DNA of 64,000 nucleotides from Adiantum capillus-veneris (GCA_014529385.2 CM043970.1:69090567-69154566); one strand, 5' to 3'. Shown: positions 12,014-24,888, counted from the first letter of the stretch. Numbers and translations are program-made. Notes: generated by a model from the sequence alone, not told the origin.

Positions 12014-12175
12014 AGTTATCGACGCCGGTACCTTTCCACGTCCATATCGACGTTCTTACACACCATCGATATGTGCGTCGATATGGCCATGGATATTAGC
12101 ATAGAAAGGTAAAGTTTTCCACGCGTATATCGACACAGTTATCGACGCACATATCGACGGACATATCGATGCTAA
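12014..12175. repeat. Subterminal TATCGACG repeats
   Basis: About nine copies of a TATCGACG/TATCGATR-type motif occur within 160 bp, in both orientations (for example ttatcgacgc, catatcgacg, cgtcgatatgg). This arrangement matches the transposase-binding subterminal repeats of CACTA elements. Some copies pair as short inverted repeats around 12040-12090. Confidence 0.72.
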
Positions 12176-12299
12176 AAATTTGGGGGAAAAAAAGCCCAAC
12201 CCGCGCGCAAGGGCCATTTTTGCCCTCAATGCGCGCGCTCTCAGATCTTGGCCGAAACCTACGCAGCAGGTATTATGGCACTCTTCCCCCCCCCCCCAA

Positions 12300-12352
12300 C
12301 CCGTCTCTCTCTCTCTCTCTCTCCACATCGTGTGTGTGTGTGTGTATATAGA

Positions 12353-12436
<84 letters not shown>

Positions 12437-12453
12437 GTGTGTGTGTGTGTGTA

Positions 12454-12535
<82 letters not shown>

Positions 12536-12552
12536 GTGTGTGTGTGTGTGTA

Positions 12553-12594
<42 letters not shown>

Positions 12595-12661
12595 GTGTGT
12601 GTGCGTGTAGGAAATTAAAGAGAGAGATAGAGAGAGAAAAATGTGCGTAGGAAATTAAAAC

Positions 12662-12706
<45 letters not shown>
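12300..12706. repeat. Compound (GA)n/(GT)n arrays
   Basis: Long GA arrays (about 12357-12434, 12459-12532, 12556-12594 and 12664-12706) are joined by short GT/TG blocks and a shared taggaaa-type spacer. The recurrence of the spacer indicates local duplication of a GA-plus-GT unit. Confidence 0.92.
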
Positions 12707-12708
<2 letters not shown>

Positions 12709-13145
12709 ATGGTTTGCGTAAAAAAGTAAAATTAAAGAAAGAAATGAAATAAAATGTTATATTAACTCTTCAAAAGGCCAAAGTGACCTATGAGACCAGA
12801 AAGTTACAATGTGGTAGACTGATACAAAGTCATAATAACAAGATGACAAAATAAAGTATTATGGAATCCTAACTTGATGGGTGTGGACTAAGCAGCTAAA
12901 ACAGCTAGCTGGGATAGGTAGATCATATGAGATCCGGCATCTGTCTCGCTGGCGGACCTCGTCAATCTTCTCCATGGTCAGTAGTCTGACCGGGCGTTGT
13001 GCATGTCGAGCCAAAGTGACCTGGATCGTCTGATGCATCCTCTATCGATGTTGTGTAGTCTAGCCTCCGCAGTCGTGGGTGTTCATATTCTCCCTAGCTC
13101 AATCGCTCGTTCGATCAGTACGTAGAGAGATAGGGAAGTAGAGAG
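12707..13145. other. Non-coding stretch inside the CACTA element
   Basis: This lies between two blocks of GA arrays. I see no ORF, RNA or promoter signal that I can support. Confidence 0.4.
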
Positions 13146-13915
<770 letters not shown>

Positions 13916-14237
13916 GTTAGGTTGGCTGACCAATTGCATGTGTGAAAAGGATAGAAACTCTCTCGATCTCTCTCTTTCCCCCTCTAGAAGAAACTATGGA
14001 ACTAAAAGAGGCAAAGGGGTTTTGCCCGCTACATGCATTGCCATGTACACTTGGGAGTGCACGTATGTGTCTACCCATATAGGATTTGACCAATAAAGAC
14101 GAGATTTTGACCCGGTGGTCCTGATCTCCGTACACCTCTGGACCGAGGTGTACAGAGATTGGGCAAGACTAGAGAATGCAAGGTAGTTTACATTGTGAGA
14201 AGTATATATATTAAAACAACATTCATAATTATTGTAG

Positions 14238-14433
14238 ATGGCAACGCCATCAACTAACATGGAGGAAAAGATTGCATGCTCGTGCACGCTCTACAAGTAT
14301 CAAATCCTGCGCAAGCGTAGGATATGTAATGAGCATGTTCACAAGTGCGGAGAGTTTGCTAAAGAAACCGTACAGAATCTACGATACGACTCCTACGGAA
14401 TGGGCATTGATTTTCGTGACATAGCACCTACAT

Positions 14434-14436
<3 letters not shown>
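14238..14436 (+). pseudogene. Probable transposase-associated zinc-finger exon of the CACTA element
   Basis: The open stretch starts MATPSTNMEEK and has C-x-C near codon 15, then HVHKCGEF. The spacing C-x-C, then His, then Gly-x-Phe fits the N-terminal transposase-associated domain often found ahead of TNP2, but the third Cys is Tyr. It runs into a GA array and then into the retrotransposon at 14692. The TNP2 core resumes at 18169 beyond it on the same strand. Confidence 0.45.
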
Positions 14437-14471
<35 letters not shown>

Positions 14472-14602
14472 TAGATAGATAGATTTTATTATCGTCCTCG
14501 GAGGTCAAATATGAACTATGGGACCAAAGTTACATGTGATGTAGTATGTGTATGGCTGATGAGTGACTCTCGATGCTCCAAAATTGTAGTGATGAGAGTC
14601 GC

Positions 14603-14680
<78 letters not shown>
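14436..14680. repeat. Two GA arrays flanking a short unique stretch
   Basis: GA runs lie at about 14436-14466 (followed by GATA units) and 14609-14678, with about 130 bp of unique sequence between them. The gag-only retrotransposon begins 12 bp after the second run. Confidence 0.9.
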
Positions 14681-14683
<3 letters not shown>

Positions 14684-14691
14684 TTATGCGT

Positions 14692-15563
14692 TGTTGGGAA
14701 ACAAGCAAACTGAAACACCTCTATAGTGATGTCACCCAAGAGAATTGACAGAGCACAAAAAGAGAACTAAAAGCATTGCAAAATCCCTTTGAAACACCAC
14801 AAGTCCAGCAAGAGTAGTCCCCTTGGGAATTTACTGGCCGTCGCCCACCCAAGAGACTATGTCACATAGGAGCAAAACCCTGTCAAAGCCCTGACTTACA
14901 GCACACGCCGACCAATTTATATGAATACAAGGCCCTCCCTTTCATAATTGAACATTACAAACCCACAACTTCAACATCAATTTCACAATTCATACATACA
15001 TGCCCTCCCAATCTCCTATACACAATTTGCCACTAGGCTGCCATAGCCATAACCCTGCAGAGAATTAGTCGTAACCTGAAGAGCACAACTCCAATTCGGG
15101 CACTTTAAAGCTTGAGAGAAATCTTGAAAAATGACTGGTGAGAAAGCTGAAGATGACAAAATTTGATTCCATACTCCGCCATGAGAAAAATTGACGCGAA
15201 CAGAAAGTTGTCCCAGCACGACTACACGTAGAGAAGGCTAGTCGGGGCAAAAAACTGCATCCGAAAGCATCAAGAAGCCACAATGAACCAAAACCTACAA
15301 ATTTCTGATGTTTGGCTGAACGTTTTTAAGTTTGTACATGAGTTTTAATTATATACAAGTCTCACTTCAAAAAACTCACTCACGGGCACTTACAGCAGCT
15401 TGACAATTGTCACTAGACTAATGACTTGCAGTGCATGTACATGTGATTTCTAAAGCAAGCAAAAAACCCCACCAAAAAAAATCCCTCACACACTTTTGAC
15501 ATCGAGCTTCATGTCCGTATGTACAAGTTTACCAAAAACGAGGTTCTCAAAATGCGCGCAACA
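14692..15563 (-). repeat. 3' LTR of the gag-only element
   Basis: This starts TGTTGGGAAACAAG and ends GCGCAACA on the plus strand. It matches 17264-18137 along its length, with scattered substitutions that are mostly transitions. Since the element reads on the minus strand, this left copy is the 3' LTR. Confidence 0.93.
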
Positions 15564-17205
15564 TAGTTTGCCAACCCCCTAGTTTGCTAGAGCATTCATG
15601 CTCAGCAGTAGCATAAGCATATTGTCCACTTGGATCAAAGGGCCATACAACATAAGCAAAAATTGCATGAAGAAACACGAACCATATCAATTGTGTCACT
15701 CCCAATATCAAAGCATAAACCATACGTAGAATCCAAATCCTGTTTAAGCATAAAGTACTCTCAACATATACAACAGAGAAACACCCTTTCATCGTTATAG
15801 CATGCAAGGAATCCTTTAACATCTCATCCAAAAAGTCTTCAACTTTTATCTCAGACATTTTTATATCCTCATGCATATCCATTTCATTCTCCCCACTCTT
15901 CATGAAGCCTCTATCCAATTCAACCATATCATGCTTGATAGGTAAGACATCTTCGACACATAGCTTCCTATCCTCAGCATAAGGATCAAGCAAGGAATCA
16001 TCAAACATCTCATCATTAGGAATCCATATTATATTTTTATGGCTTTCCACATCCTCAAAAACCTCCAAATTCTCCTTCTTGATCAAGGCATGGCTACATA
16101 CATCATCATAGATGCAAGCATGAGAGTCCTCATGGAAAATGTCCTCATTAGCAAGGTCCACAACATGCTCAGTAGCATCATCATTTAGTGGAAAATACTC
16201 AACAATAGCATGCATTTGAGAGATCTCTTCATTCACATCATTTACTTCTATATAAGTATCATCATTGACTTGCAAATCATTCTCTACTACTTCACATAAA
16301 GGAGAGGGATACTCAACATCCACTTTCACATCACCCACATGCTCATCTTTCACATCAACAATGGAATCTTCAACTTGATTCTCATCATGATCATTCTTTA
16401 AGACTTCACTAATTGCATCCTTTTTCTTCTCATTAACTTTCACATTGGTAGAAGCATCACCTTTGGCATGTAAATCACCATTAAGTGGCATAAACAACAA
16501 GGATGGCATAATGAGAGCATTCTCCTTAGCCTCTTTCTCCTTAGTACATGCTTGATTCTTTTGCTCAAGAGAAACATCATGATAAAATACTGCACTAGAG
16601 GCACTTTTTTTACCTACATCAATGCATAGAAAAACCTTTGGCTCCACATCACCCTGCAATCCAAGCTCTTGCATTCTCTCTAACTTCCATTCCTTATGCT
16701 TTGCAATACGTACTGCATCCTCAAATGTAAGTGGCCTTTTAAGCTCGACCTTTAACTTCAAATCAGCCCTCAAACTTTGCATAAACATACACTTCTTAAG
16801 AATAAGAGGAGGAGCATCACTGCCCAAAGCAACACACCATCTCTTCCATAAATCATTAAATTGCTTTACAAAGGCATCTACACTTTCATCATCATATTGC
16901 ACAAGTCCTTCAATGGAGTGCCATACATCCGTTGGGTCCTCTACCTTCTTGATTCTCTCAAGGAAAGCCTTCTTTAATGCATCATAAGTCATCACCAATG
17001 GAGGTTGAGATGATTTTAACCAAAAATCATACTCATCATACCATATCCTTGCATCCTCTTTCAAGCAAAAGAACAAAATATTGAGCATAATCATTGGATC
17101 TTCCTTATTTTCCATCAAACAAGAAAACTCCATCTTTTCAATGAATTCATCAGCATCCTCACCTACATGACCATAGAACCTTGGAAACTATGTCACCATA
17201 GCCAT
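15547..17205 (-). pseudogene. Gag-like protein of the gag-only element (one premature stop)
   Basis: From the ATG at 17205, a TAG at 17188-17190 interrupts the sixth codon. The frame is then open for about 545 codons. FPRFYGHVGEDADEFIEKM and the following helices, including DARIWYDEYDFWLKS and WHSIEGLVQYDDESVDAFV, match the retrotransposon gag domain. There is no zinc knuckle. A long Asp/Glu-rich region follows. Near the C-terminus is a hydrophobic run (MVYALILGVTQLIWFVFL and on to AYVVW) long enough for a membrane helix. The last codons cross the interior/LTR boundary at 15563 and stop inside the LTR. Confidence 0.82.
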
Positions 17206-17239
17206 CAAAGTTGTCAATTGAAGGTCACTTGAAGAAGAT

Positions 17240-17257
17240 CCTCGGTGGTGGGCACCA
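17240..17257 (-). other. Probable primer-binding site of the gag-only element
   Basis: On the minus strand TGGTGCCCACCACCGAGG begins 6 nt inside the 5' LTR edge. It starts with the TGG expected from pairing to a tRNA 3' CCA end. I could not assign the tRNA. Confidence 0.55.
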
Positions 17258-17263
17258 AAACAC

Positions 17264-18137
17264 TGTTGGGAAACAAGCAAACTGAAACACCTCTATAGCG
17301 ATGTCACCCAAGAGCATTGATAGAGCACAAAACGAGCACCAAAAGCATTGCAAAATCCCTTTGAAACACCACAAGTCCAGCAAGAGTAGTCCCCTTGGGA
17401 ATTTACTAGCCGTCGCCCACCCAAGAGACTATGTCACATAGGAGTAAAACCCTGTCAAAGCATGGATTTACAGCACACACCGACCAATGCATATGAAGAC
17501 AAGGCCCTCCACTTTCATAATTGAACATCACAAACCCACAAATTCAACATCAATTCCACAATTCATACAGACATACCCTCCCAATCTGCCTATACACAAT
17601 TTGCCACTAGGCTGCCATAGCCATAACCCTGCGCAGAGAATTAGTCGTAACCTGAAGAGCACAACTCCAATTCGGGCACTTTAAAGCTTGAGAGAAATCT
17701 TGAAAAATGACTGGTGAGAAAGCTGAAGATGACAAAATTTGATTCCATACTCCGCCATGAGAAAAATTGACGCGAACAGAAAGTTGTCCCAGCACGACTA
17801 CACGTAGAGAAGGCTAGTCGGGGCAAAAAACTGCATCCAAAAGCATCAAGAAGCCACAAAGAACAAAAACCTACAAATTTCTGATTTTTGGCTAAACGTT
17901 TTTAAGTTTGTACATGATTTTTAATTATATACAAGTCTCACTTCAAAAAACTCACTCACGGGCACTTACAGCAGCTTGACAGTTGTCTAGACTAGTGACT
18001 TGCAGTGCATGTACATGTGATTGCTAAAGCAAGCTAAAAACCACACAAAAAGAAATCCCTCACACACTTTTGACATCGAGCTTCATGTCTGTATGTACAA
18101 ATTTACCAAAAACGGGGTTCTCAAAATGTGTGCAATA
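17264..18137 (-). repeat. 5' LTR of the gag-only element
   Basis: This is the right-hand direct repeat, beginning TGTTGGGAAACAAG. It ends GCAATA where the left copy has GCAACA, so the terminal CA has probably mutated. GCGT follows directly and matches the four bases before 14692. Confidence 0.92.
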
Positions 18138-18168
18138 GCGTGAAGGTCCGACCAATATAGAGCCAAGG

Positions 18169-20399
18169 ATGGAAGCAAAAAATGACTTACAGACAGAAGA
18201 CGACGTCATGGAGGAGATGTTGGATGCCTTCTTCCAGACAAGCGAGGAGAACTCTAACGAAGCAGCACCAGAAGCCGTGCACCTATCACCTGAAGACATG
18301 TTGAGGAAGTTGGCACGTCAACCAATTTATGAAGGCACAAAAATATCAACGCTTCGTACTTGTCTGGCATTTTTGAATCTTTAGTCAGTGTATCGGTGGT
18401 CAGATGCAAGCGTCACTGCTTTGTTTAGGTACGTAATTTATAGAAGATATTTTCCGATTGCAATGGTGACGTGCTTGGAGAGCTTTTTAATTTAATGTGG
18501 CTTAAATAGGTTGTTGCGGGAGAAGTTGCTCCCGGCTGACAATGAAATGCCCCCTTCCAGGCCAGAGGCAAAGCAACTATTGACCTCAGTTGGGACCTCA
18601 GTTGGCTTGGACTACAACAAGATTCATGCATGTCCAAATGATTGCATTCTTTTTTGCAATGAATTCGCAGATTGTTTGTCGTGTCCTAAGTGCGGAGCAA
18701 TGCACTACAAACAAGATGCAGTTGGCGAGACAGTGCCAGCTAAAGTGTTGTGGCATTTTCCTATTATTCCTAGGATAAAAAGCATGTTTCATTGTGGTTC
18801 CATTGCAAAGTTGATGCGGTGGCATTCTACGAATATATCCATTGACGCAACATTTAGGGTGCCTCCTGATTCAAAGGCCTGGAGGCACATTGAAGATACC
18901 AGGCCACATTTTAAGAGTGAACCATGAAATTTACGTTTGGGTATGGCAATGAATGGAGTCAATCCATTTGGCTTGAGAAGCTCGTCATGGAGCACTTGGC
19001 CTGTGTGCCTTATCAATTACAACCTCCAGCCATGGCTTGCCATCAAGAAGGGGCATTTGATATTAAGCTTGATTGTACCTGGTAAGTTCAAGGAAAAAAA
19101 CATGGATGTTTATCTAGCTCCACTAGTTGACAAGCTCCAGGAGTTATGGCATGGGATCAACATAGCAGATGCGGTTGAACCAGTAAGACAACATGCAAGG
19201 ATCCATGGACTTCTTATGTGGACTATGCATGATTGACCAAGATACGAAGAAGCTTCTGGTAATGGTTCTTGATTTACAAAATTCTTGCTATTCGCAAGCA
19301 CTTTGCCTTGGCCTGATTCATGCTTTAATATATGCAGGGCTAACAACTTCGAGATATAATGCATGTCCAATTTGCGGGCAATCTTTGGATGTGTGCTATT
19401 ATGCCTCTCTTTGAAAGACAATTTATCAAGGCCACCACCGTTATCTTCCAGATGGCCATCACTTGCGCGAAGGTCAGTTGGTCGCGTCGAATGTCGTCCT
19501 ATGCATGTACAAGAGTGGCATCGCCGATGGGAGCAACATGAGGGGCAACCTGTTCAGGGAATGAAACGTTTCTCCATTCTCCATACGTTGCTGTACTGGG
19601 GTGATCTACTAATTAAACATTTGGTGGATCCAATGCATATATTCAAGAATGTGGGAGAGCTCCTCTGGAAGACAATCATGGGAATGAAAGACAATCGAGC
19701 TTCACGAGATGATTTGCAGTCAATTGGAAAGATGCCAGAGCTGTGGCCTTTCACTAATGTAGCTGGCCAAACAAAACTTCCAAGAGCGCCATGCGTATTG
19801 CTAAAAAGCGAAGAGCGAAAAGTTAAAAGGGTGATTTCAGAGTTCAGGACGCCAACAGGATATATGCGATGTCTCAAAACAGCATTCACCCATGACGATC
19901 AACTGTCAGGACTGAAATCGCACGACTGGCATAAGTTCTTGCAACTCATTCTTCCAATTGAGATCGAGGGGTGTTTAACGGAGGAAGTGCGGACCTACAT
20001 ATACAAGATTTCAGAGCTAGTGCGGTGGATCTCTTCCAAGGAGATACGGGAGGAATCTATTGCATCGCAAGGGCTAACTCCATTGAGGCAGTTTTCATGA
20101 TTTAGAAGTATCCACCCACGAGCTGCCTAACTATCCAAATGCACTTGCTCGTCCATGTAGTAGATGAGGTTGCAGTGGCAGGTACAGTCCACAGTCGTTG
20201 GATGTTCTTTCTAGAGCGGTTCATGAAAACACTTAAGGGTTTTGTTCGCCAAAAAGCGCGTCCAGAGGAGAGCATGGCAGAAGGATGGCTGGTGCAAGAG
20301 TCTCTTGTATTGACGACCGAATTTCTATCCGTTTCTGACTTGACAATGGTAAGGATAAAGGGAAAGAAAAAATGGAGGAAGCTGTTGCCATGCCAATAA
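18169..20399 (+). pseudogene. CACTA TNP2 transposase with DUF4218 module (degenerate)
   Basis: This would cut and join the ends of the CACTA element. In order: QPIYEGTKISTLRTCLAFLNL; KIHACPNDCILF and CPKCGAMHY (18511-18927); NLRLGMAMNGVNPFGL, where the usual SDGFNPF catalytic Asp is Asn; DVYLAPLVDKLQELW; then ILHTLLYWGDLLIKHLVD-PMH and LSGLKSHDWHKF (19557-20000). The DUF4218-like part (20139-20399) has VHSRWMFFLERFMKTLKGFV and EESMAEGWLVQESL. Stops (for example TGA at 18925, which fits CGA) and several frame changes break it. Introns may explain some of the gaps. Confidence 0.85.
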
Positions 20400-23300
20400 A
20401 GAGAGTTAGGAGACAAAGAACTGATGAAATGGAAGCTTCAGAGCCGGATAAAGGGAATGAGGGTTTCTCCCAAGTGATAGGAGACAAGAAAAGGAAGAGT
20501 AGGTCAAGGAGGCACATAGGCGTAGAAGACTTTCCACTTGGGGTAGGATCCATACCTTACGACCTGGTAGCAGATGTGAGTAAGCAAGGACCAAAGATTT
20601 CATGGCAGCAACTCCTCCACCTTTCCCCAAAGATGCGTAGAACCTGGTCTAAGATGGTCAACACCAGGAGGGCTAAGGCACAGTCAGTTGGGTCTATTAG
20701 TGCAAGAGGCATGAAGGATATCGTGCTAGTCATTGATGCAGAGATTAAGAGTCAGCGAGTCTCCAATGTGTACGTAGATGGTGGAGCCGAGATTTGTGTT
20801 ATGACAGAGAAATTAATGCACAGGTTGGGTTTGGAAGTAAATGAGCAAACTTCCTTACAAGCTAAGATGGCAAATAATGTAAGGGTGGCTTGTGTGGGAA
20901 AGGTTAATGGAGTGAACGTTTCAGCTTTTGGTGTGGCAATCTCAATTGATGCTTATGTGATCCCAACTAAGGGGGAGGGCTATCCGCTAATCCTTGGAAG
21001 ACCTTGGCTTATGGCTATGAAAGCTAGGCAAGATTGGGAGACAGGTTCCCTTGAGTTGAAACCAAATCATAAGGTAGGTGGCAAGCAACAAAAAATTGTG
21101 TATGACATGAAGCAGGTTAGACAACAAGACCTAGAGATGGAGACTTCTATGGATGAATGGAGCACAAGCAGCTGCTCTTCATCTGAGGATGAGTCATCTG
21201 AGGAGGATGGTAGCTCTTTGGAAGTCATGGGTATAATACTGCGAAACCGAGAAGGAGAAGGTGGTCAAGACTCTCTAAACAAGGAAGAGGCCACAGGCTT
21301 AGAGGAGATTCTAGCTAAGGACCTACTAGAAGAAGAGAGAGAACCCTATTTGCAGATACTAAAGAAGCACGCTGACCTCTTTATAACTGATTACGAGCAC
21401 ATTAAAGGAGTGACGGTAACCCAACACCATATCCAATTAAAGGAAGGTGCCAAACCAGTGGTGCAAAGGCTAAGGAGATTAGGGCTAGTGCAACGAGATG
21501 CACTCTTAAAAGAAGTAAAAAGATTACTCAAGGCAGGATTTATCTACCCAGTGGAAGATTCTGAGTGGGTGTCTCCAGTTGTGGTAGCACCAAAGAAAAA
21601 TGGGAAGTGGAGGGTATGTGTGGATTACAAGCCTCTAAACGCAGCCACAAAAAGGGACCATTTTCCTTTGCCTTTTCAAGATGAAATACTAAATGAAGTG
21701 GCTGGTCATGAAAGGTACACAGTGTGTGATGGGTACTCAGGCTACTTCCAAATCAAAATTGCAGATGAAGACCAAAGAAAGACTACCTTCATAACACCTT
21801 GGGGGTGTTTTGCTTATAGAGTTATGCCTTTTGGTTTAACTAATGCCCCAGCTACTTTCCAGAGGTTTATGAACTTGGTGTTTCAACCTTACTTTGGTAA
21901 GTCCATACGAGTCTTCACTGATGATTTTTGCATTTACAGCTCTAGGGAAGTACATCTGTCCAAGGTTGATGAAGGTTTCACCCGTCTAGCCCAATTGGGT
22001 GGGCAATTGAATAAAGACAAGTGCCACATAGGTGAGAGTAAGGTCACTCTACTAGGCCATGTTGTGTCTCAAGATGGTATTCAGGCTGACCCTGAAAAGG
22101 TAAAGACATTGTTAGCTTTACCTACTCCTTCAAACGTGAAGCAACTAGTCTCCTTCATTCAAAAGGTTCGCTACATGGGACGATTCATACATCTCCTTTC
22201 TCAGGCAATCTATCCTTTGCAGCAGCTCACTAAACACACTACATTGACATGGAGTGAGGAGGGTGAAAGGTGCTTTCAAGAAGTTAAAACCATTTTGAGC
22301 TCATTGCCTGTGGTCCTACAACCCACATGGGGTGAATTATTCTATGTAAATCCTAGTGTAGGTCCAGAAGCTCTAGGAGCTGTCTTGATGCAAAAAGACC
22401 CAAAGACATCTCTCATGAGACCAGTCTAGTTCTCTAGTAGAGTGATGACAGCTGCTGAAAAGGGTTTCAGCGCAACTGAGCAATTGGTGCTAGCTCTTAA
22501 GTTTGCAGTGGAGAAGTTTCGGGCTTACTTACTTCCGAGACATTTTGTGGTGATCACAACGGAGGAGGTTTTTCCATATGCCCTAGAACACATGGAATTG
22601 TCTCAAAGAATAGCAAAGTGGGTGGTGCAGCTTCAAGAGTTTGACTACACACTACAAGTAGAGGATTCCACCCGTGCTTGTTTGGCAGATGTCCTCACAC
22701 AAAGGTGTTATGAGAAGGCCAAGAAAGAGGCACCTAGTAAGGTACCGCCTATCCCGAAGCCTGAAGTTCTACTAGGAGCACACAGTCTGTATTTTGATGG
22801 GGCTTACAAGAGGACCAAAGACAAGGCATCAGCAGGCATAGTAATATTAGGTCCAGAGAAGGAGAAGATCTTTGCAAAAGGGTTTCATCTAAAAGAGGTT
22901 CATTCTAACAATGAGGCAGAGTACCATGCCCTTGTTTTAGGGTTGCAATTTTGTCTTTCTCAGGGCATCACAAAGCTAAATGTTTTTGGTGACTCAATGT
23001 TGATTGTTAAGCAAATGGTTGGTGTATGGGCCTGTAAAAATGACAAATTGTCTGTTAAGATGAGGGAAGCAAAGGCCTTGTTGAAGGGTTTTAAAGAAGT
23101 TCGAGTGCACTTTGTACCTAGAGATCAAAATCGAGAAGCAGATGCCTTAACAGGTGAAGAACTACAAACTCTCATAGTAGGTGCTATCCTTGTGAAAAGT
23201 CCTTTATACCAGGGAAAGGAGGAGCTGCATGATTTACTTTACTTTCTCGAGCATTGTGAAGCACCCTCTGGTATGAGTAAAAGTGAACGTAGGTGGTTGG

Positions 23301-24559
23301 CAAAAAAGGCTACCAGCTATAGCTTAGGGAATGAGGACTTGTATTGTAGAGGGAAAGATGCTGTCTTAAGGAGAGTTCCTGCATCCCAAGAGATAAAGGA
23401 TATTTTGCTTAGTTGTCATGAAGGTGTGTGTGGTGGCCACTTTGTACAAGAGATTACTAGCAGAAAGATTTTACAAGTAGGGTTCACGTGGCCAAGCCTC
23501 CATCGAGATGTACAACATTGGTGCCGCACATGTGAGGTTTGTTAAAAAGCTGGACCAAGGCGTCTTACCCATGAAAATCAGCATCCAATCAAAACCTATG
23601 GGCCATTTGAAAAATGGGGGATAGATGCAATAGGGCCACTACCTTGCACTCAATCAGGGAAGGAATACATCATTATGGGGGTGGAGTACATGACCAGATG
23701 GGCAGAAGCTCGTCCCACAAAGCGCATCACAGCCAAGGACGTGAGTGATTTCATTTTTGAATGCCTTTGTTGCCGTTTTGGCACATCTTTGGAGATTCTC
23801 TCGGATAGGGGACAAGGATTTCGAGCTGATTTAGTCGGGCAATTGATGAGCAAGTTAAAAATCAAGCGCAGGCACTCTACACCATACTACCCTCAGTGCA
23901 ATGGTCTTGTGGAAAAGGTAAATGGTCTTATATGTAAAATCATCACTAAGCAAGTGCATTTACATCCTAAGGCATGGGACAAACACCTAGATGCAGCACT
24001 TTGGGCCTACAGAACATCCTACAGAACATCCTTTAAAACATCCTTGAGGTATACACCTTTTCACTTGGTTTACGGGCAAGAGGCACTATTGCCTATAGAA
24101 GTGGAGCTAGCGAGCCTCCGAGTTCTAAAAGCACATCAAGAGGATAGTCAAGAGAAGCAGGTGGAAGGAAGAATCATCGATTTGGAGAGGTTAGGGCTAG
24201 ATCGAGAGTCAGCAGTGAAGTACTATGCAGCCCAGGCAGAGAAGAAACGAAAGAAGTTGAATCGCAACCTTGTCAAGAAAGGTATCAAGGAAGGTTCTTT
24301 AGTGCTCAGATACGACAATCGCTTTGATCGCAGGAAGGATGGTAAGTTCTTGCTTAAGTGGGAACGCCCTTTTGTAGTGATAAAGAGGTTCTCAAATGGT
24401 AGTTACCAACTAGGTGACCTAGATGGTAAGGTACATCAGACCCCAGTAAATGGTTGGCGATTGAAGGCCTACCAATGTCATCTTTCACAGCCATATGCTG
24501 GTGAAATCAATGCTAAGGATGGTTCAAAGGAGAGCTCATCATATTTGAGCTCCAACTAA
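20372..24559 (+). pseudogene. Gypsy C pro-pol polyprotein with two in-frame stops
   Basis: One reading frame of about 1,396 codons is interrupted only by TAG at 22427-22429 (gypsy D has Tyr here) and TAA at 23543-23545 (Gln in gypsy D, so CAA to TAA). Domains are: protease with VYVDGGAEICVM (codon about 135, DGGA in place of DS/TGA) and LILGRPWLM; RT with WVSPVVVAPKKNGKWRVCV and VFTDDFCIYSS (about 515); gypsy RNase H; a second RNase H with LYFDGAYKR, NNEAEYHAL, FGDSMLIV and NREADAL; and integrase with HEGVCGGHF, a CxxC, WGIDAIGPL, ILSDRGQGF and the NGLVEK Glu. The start is arbitrary because the gag side is lost. Confidence 0.9.
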
Positions 24560-24870
24560 GGTAACAATCATGTACATAGTCGTTCCAAAAGAAAGAAGAA
24601 AAAAAGCAAAAAAAGAGAAGAAAAAAAGAAAAAAAGAGAATGCTACCAGTGAAAACGGATATTGACAATGGATGGGGTATGGCTTTCAAGGGTCTAGGAG
24701 ACCAGTTGTTAGTCATGGATGGACACAATTATTCATCAGAAAGGACTAAACAGGGTGCATCAGCCAAGAAATCAGTAACATGGCAAATTCAATTGGTACC
24801 AGGTGGGTAAGTATTCAAGAGAACCCTATTGTAGCACAACCTACAGCTAGAGGCATCAAATACCTCTAGC
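24560..24870 (+). other. Gypsy C untranslated 3' region
   Basis: A purine-rich A/G tract (24577-24640) follows the pol stop. The rest, up to the polypurine tract, is non-coding. Confidence 0.6.
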
Positions 24871-24888
24871 TTAAGGGGGAGGGCTATA
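24871..24888 (+). promoter_or_regulatory. Gypsy C polypurine tract
   Basis: TTAAGGGGGAGGGCTATA lies directly before the LTR start TGATGC. It would prime plus-strand cDNA synthesis. Gypsy D has the near-identical GGGGGAGGGCTAA before TGATAGCC, which supports both boundaries. Confidence 0.82.

Larger units (their letters stand above)
14692..18137 (-). mobile_element. Gag-only LTR retrotransposon nested in the CACTA element
   Basis: Two LTRs of about 870 bp bound a 1.7-kb interior that encodes only a gag-like protein. The outer ends are TGTTG and CAACA (CAATA in the right copy), a 5-bp inverted repeat, and GCGT flanks both sides as a probable 4-bp target duplication. There is no protease, RT or integrase, so it would depend on another element. 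This fits the class described in plants as TR-GAG elements. By eye the LTRs are roughly 95% identical, so the insertion is not very recent. Confidence 0.9.

Noticed and set aside
13917-14287. Minus-strand ORFs just left of the CACTA transposase piece
   Set aside because: No motif, and they overlap the plus-strand stretch that has the Cys/His spacing of the transposase-associated domain.
15065-15283. 72-codon minus-strand ORF in the left LTR, present also at 17641-17859 with identical protein
   Set aside because: Identity is explained by LTR duplication. There is no domain, and LTRs are not expected to code.
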